A DNA stretch of 64,000 nucleotides, from NCBI GenBank assembly GCA_016702505.1, contig JADJDU010000008.1, positions 170,135 through 234,134 on the forward strand. The letters are read 5' to 3'. Position 1 is the stretch's first letter, and each line of letters opens with the position of its first letter. A program made the translations under genes and the position numbers. The notes under the pieces were generated by a model, which worked only from the letters and a program-made list of their open reading frames with translations, did no database searches and was not told the origin of the DNA. Source of the DNA: Microthrixaceae bacterium (lineage in GTDB: Bacteria; Actinomycetota; Acidimicrobiia; Acidimicrobiales; Iamiaceae). This document shows positions 63,448 to 64,000 of this stretch, in pieces.

Positions 63448-63659
63448 CTCCGCACCCTAGAGACCGTCGAGGACCGATGCCGCCGAGTTGGCTGCGCAGA
63501 CGGTATTGGACCTGCCCCCTTTGACAGACCCTGGCGAGCGTTGACCATCCGCAACCCGGGGACCTGGCCCGACTAATGCCGAGAGCCACCCGGCGTTTGC
63601 GATGGCGCGGCTACGGTGCGGGGCCTTCCGTTGGGTGGCGGTGAAGAAGGGGACAGGGG

Positions 63660-64000
63660 TTGGAAGAGATTCGGGCGGTCGGTTGGGTGGACGGGTCCTG
63701 CCGGGCATGGTGCTCATCGATCAGACGCTTCTGCCCGGCCGTGAGGAACAGGTGGTGTGCACGACCGTCGATCAGGTGGTCGACGCCATCGAGCGCCTGG
63801 TGGTCAGGGGCTCCAGCCCTCGGCGCCGCCGGTGCATTCGGGGTGGCCGTGGCGGTGGCCGAGGGGACCCGGAGCGGTTGGACGTCCGGGGAGTTGGCCA
63901 GGCAGGTGGCCCGCGTACGAGATGCCCGGCCCACCGCAGTGAACCTGGCCTGGGGGGCGGACCGGGCCGCGGCCTACGTCGGAGACGGGGTTCAGGCGGT
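63660..64000 (+). pseudogene. mtnA: S-methyl-5-thioribose-1-phosphate isomerase, 5' part, two frameshifts, cut by the window edge
   Basis: TTG 63660 (after AAGAAGGGG) begins LEEIRAVGWVDG. A base is missing near 63693-63695, after which VLPGMVLIDQTLLPG and TVDQVVDAIERLVVRG follow. About two G are missing in the run at 63807-63810, after which APALGAAGAFGVAVAVAEG and NLAWGADRAAAYVGDG continue to the window end. Together these spell the MtnA N-terminal half, including the RGAP phosphate-binding motif. The enzyme isomerises methylthioribose 1-phosphate in methionine salvage. It diverges from the SDR gene. Confidence 0.75.

Overview
The window is high-GC DNA from an actinobacterium, most likely from a deep branch such as Acidimicrobiia. 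The markers are a mycothiol ligase gene (mshC), an F420-linked reductase gene (npdG), and a phosphatidylinositol mannoside block (CDP-alcohol phosphatidyltransferase, acyltransferase, PimA). The gene order thrS-HIT-pgsA-acyltransferase-pimA ... pdxS/pdxT-yebC-ruvCAB ... secD/secF-apt-relA-hisS-aspS-rarA-alaS-ruvX-mltG-aroE-aroCKBQ-pepQ-efp-nusB-pyrRBC is, from memory, close to that of mycobacteria. The placement is inferred from gene content, not from a database search.

Layout. 0-5.3 kb: the 3' part of an RHS/YD-repeat polymorphic toxin gene, then a small membrane protein overlapping it by ATGA and an ADP-ribosylglycohydrolase, a plausible toxin/immunity cassette. 5.4-8.1 kb: ABC ATPase (minus strand), npdG and mshC. 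8.3-15.4 kb: lipid acyltransferase, thrS, HIT protein and the PIM lipid genes. 15.4-23 kb: LemA-like/M48 pair, DUF3048 protein, pyridoxal phosphate synthase, yebC, a peroxiredoxin and a minus-strand ABC exporter. 23.2-34.3 kb: ruvCAB, queA-tgt, yajC-secD-secF, apt and relA. 34.3-47.2 kb: alpha/beta hydrolase, hisS-aspS, Tat-exported phosphoesterase, rarA, alaS, ruvX and mltG. 47.2-58.5 kb: shikimate genes (aroE, aroC-K-B-Q) around a DUF4388 protein and a prepilin peptidase, then pepQ, efp, nusB and a PyrR-controlled pyrimidine operon. 59.7-62.6 kb: an accessory island (exported lipoprotein, metzincin-like lipoprotein, decayed IS30-type transposase, second IS remnant). 62.6-64 kb: a broken SDR gene and the 5' part of mtnA.

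Many neighbours overlap by ATGA or GTGA (npdG/mshC, thrS/HIT, ruvC/ruvA, tgt after queA, yajC/secD/secF/apt, hisS/aspS, ruvX/mltG, aroK/aroB, pyrR/pyrB), so long translationally coupled transcripts are likely.

Several conserved genes carry lesions that can be read directly. queA has a one-base deletion near 26418, secD an in-frame TAA at 29242, and relA an extra base at 33813. The SDR gene has two indels and mtnA two. The GNAT gene has no usable start codon in frame. Lesions in genes that are normally essential or nearly so, mostly in or next to G/C runs, suggest sequence error at least as strongly as real gene decay. The IS30 relic is probably genuine decay.

The best candidates for new biology are the RHS tip with its two downstream genes, the pyr leader (a near-consensus PyrR site plus two mutually exclusive hairpins), and the metzincin/lipoprotein pair.
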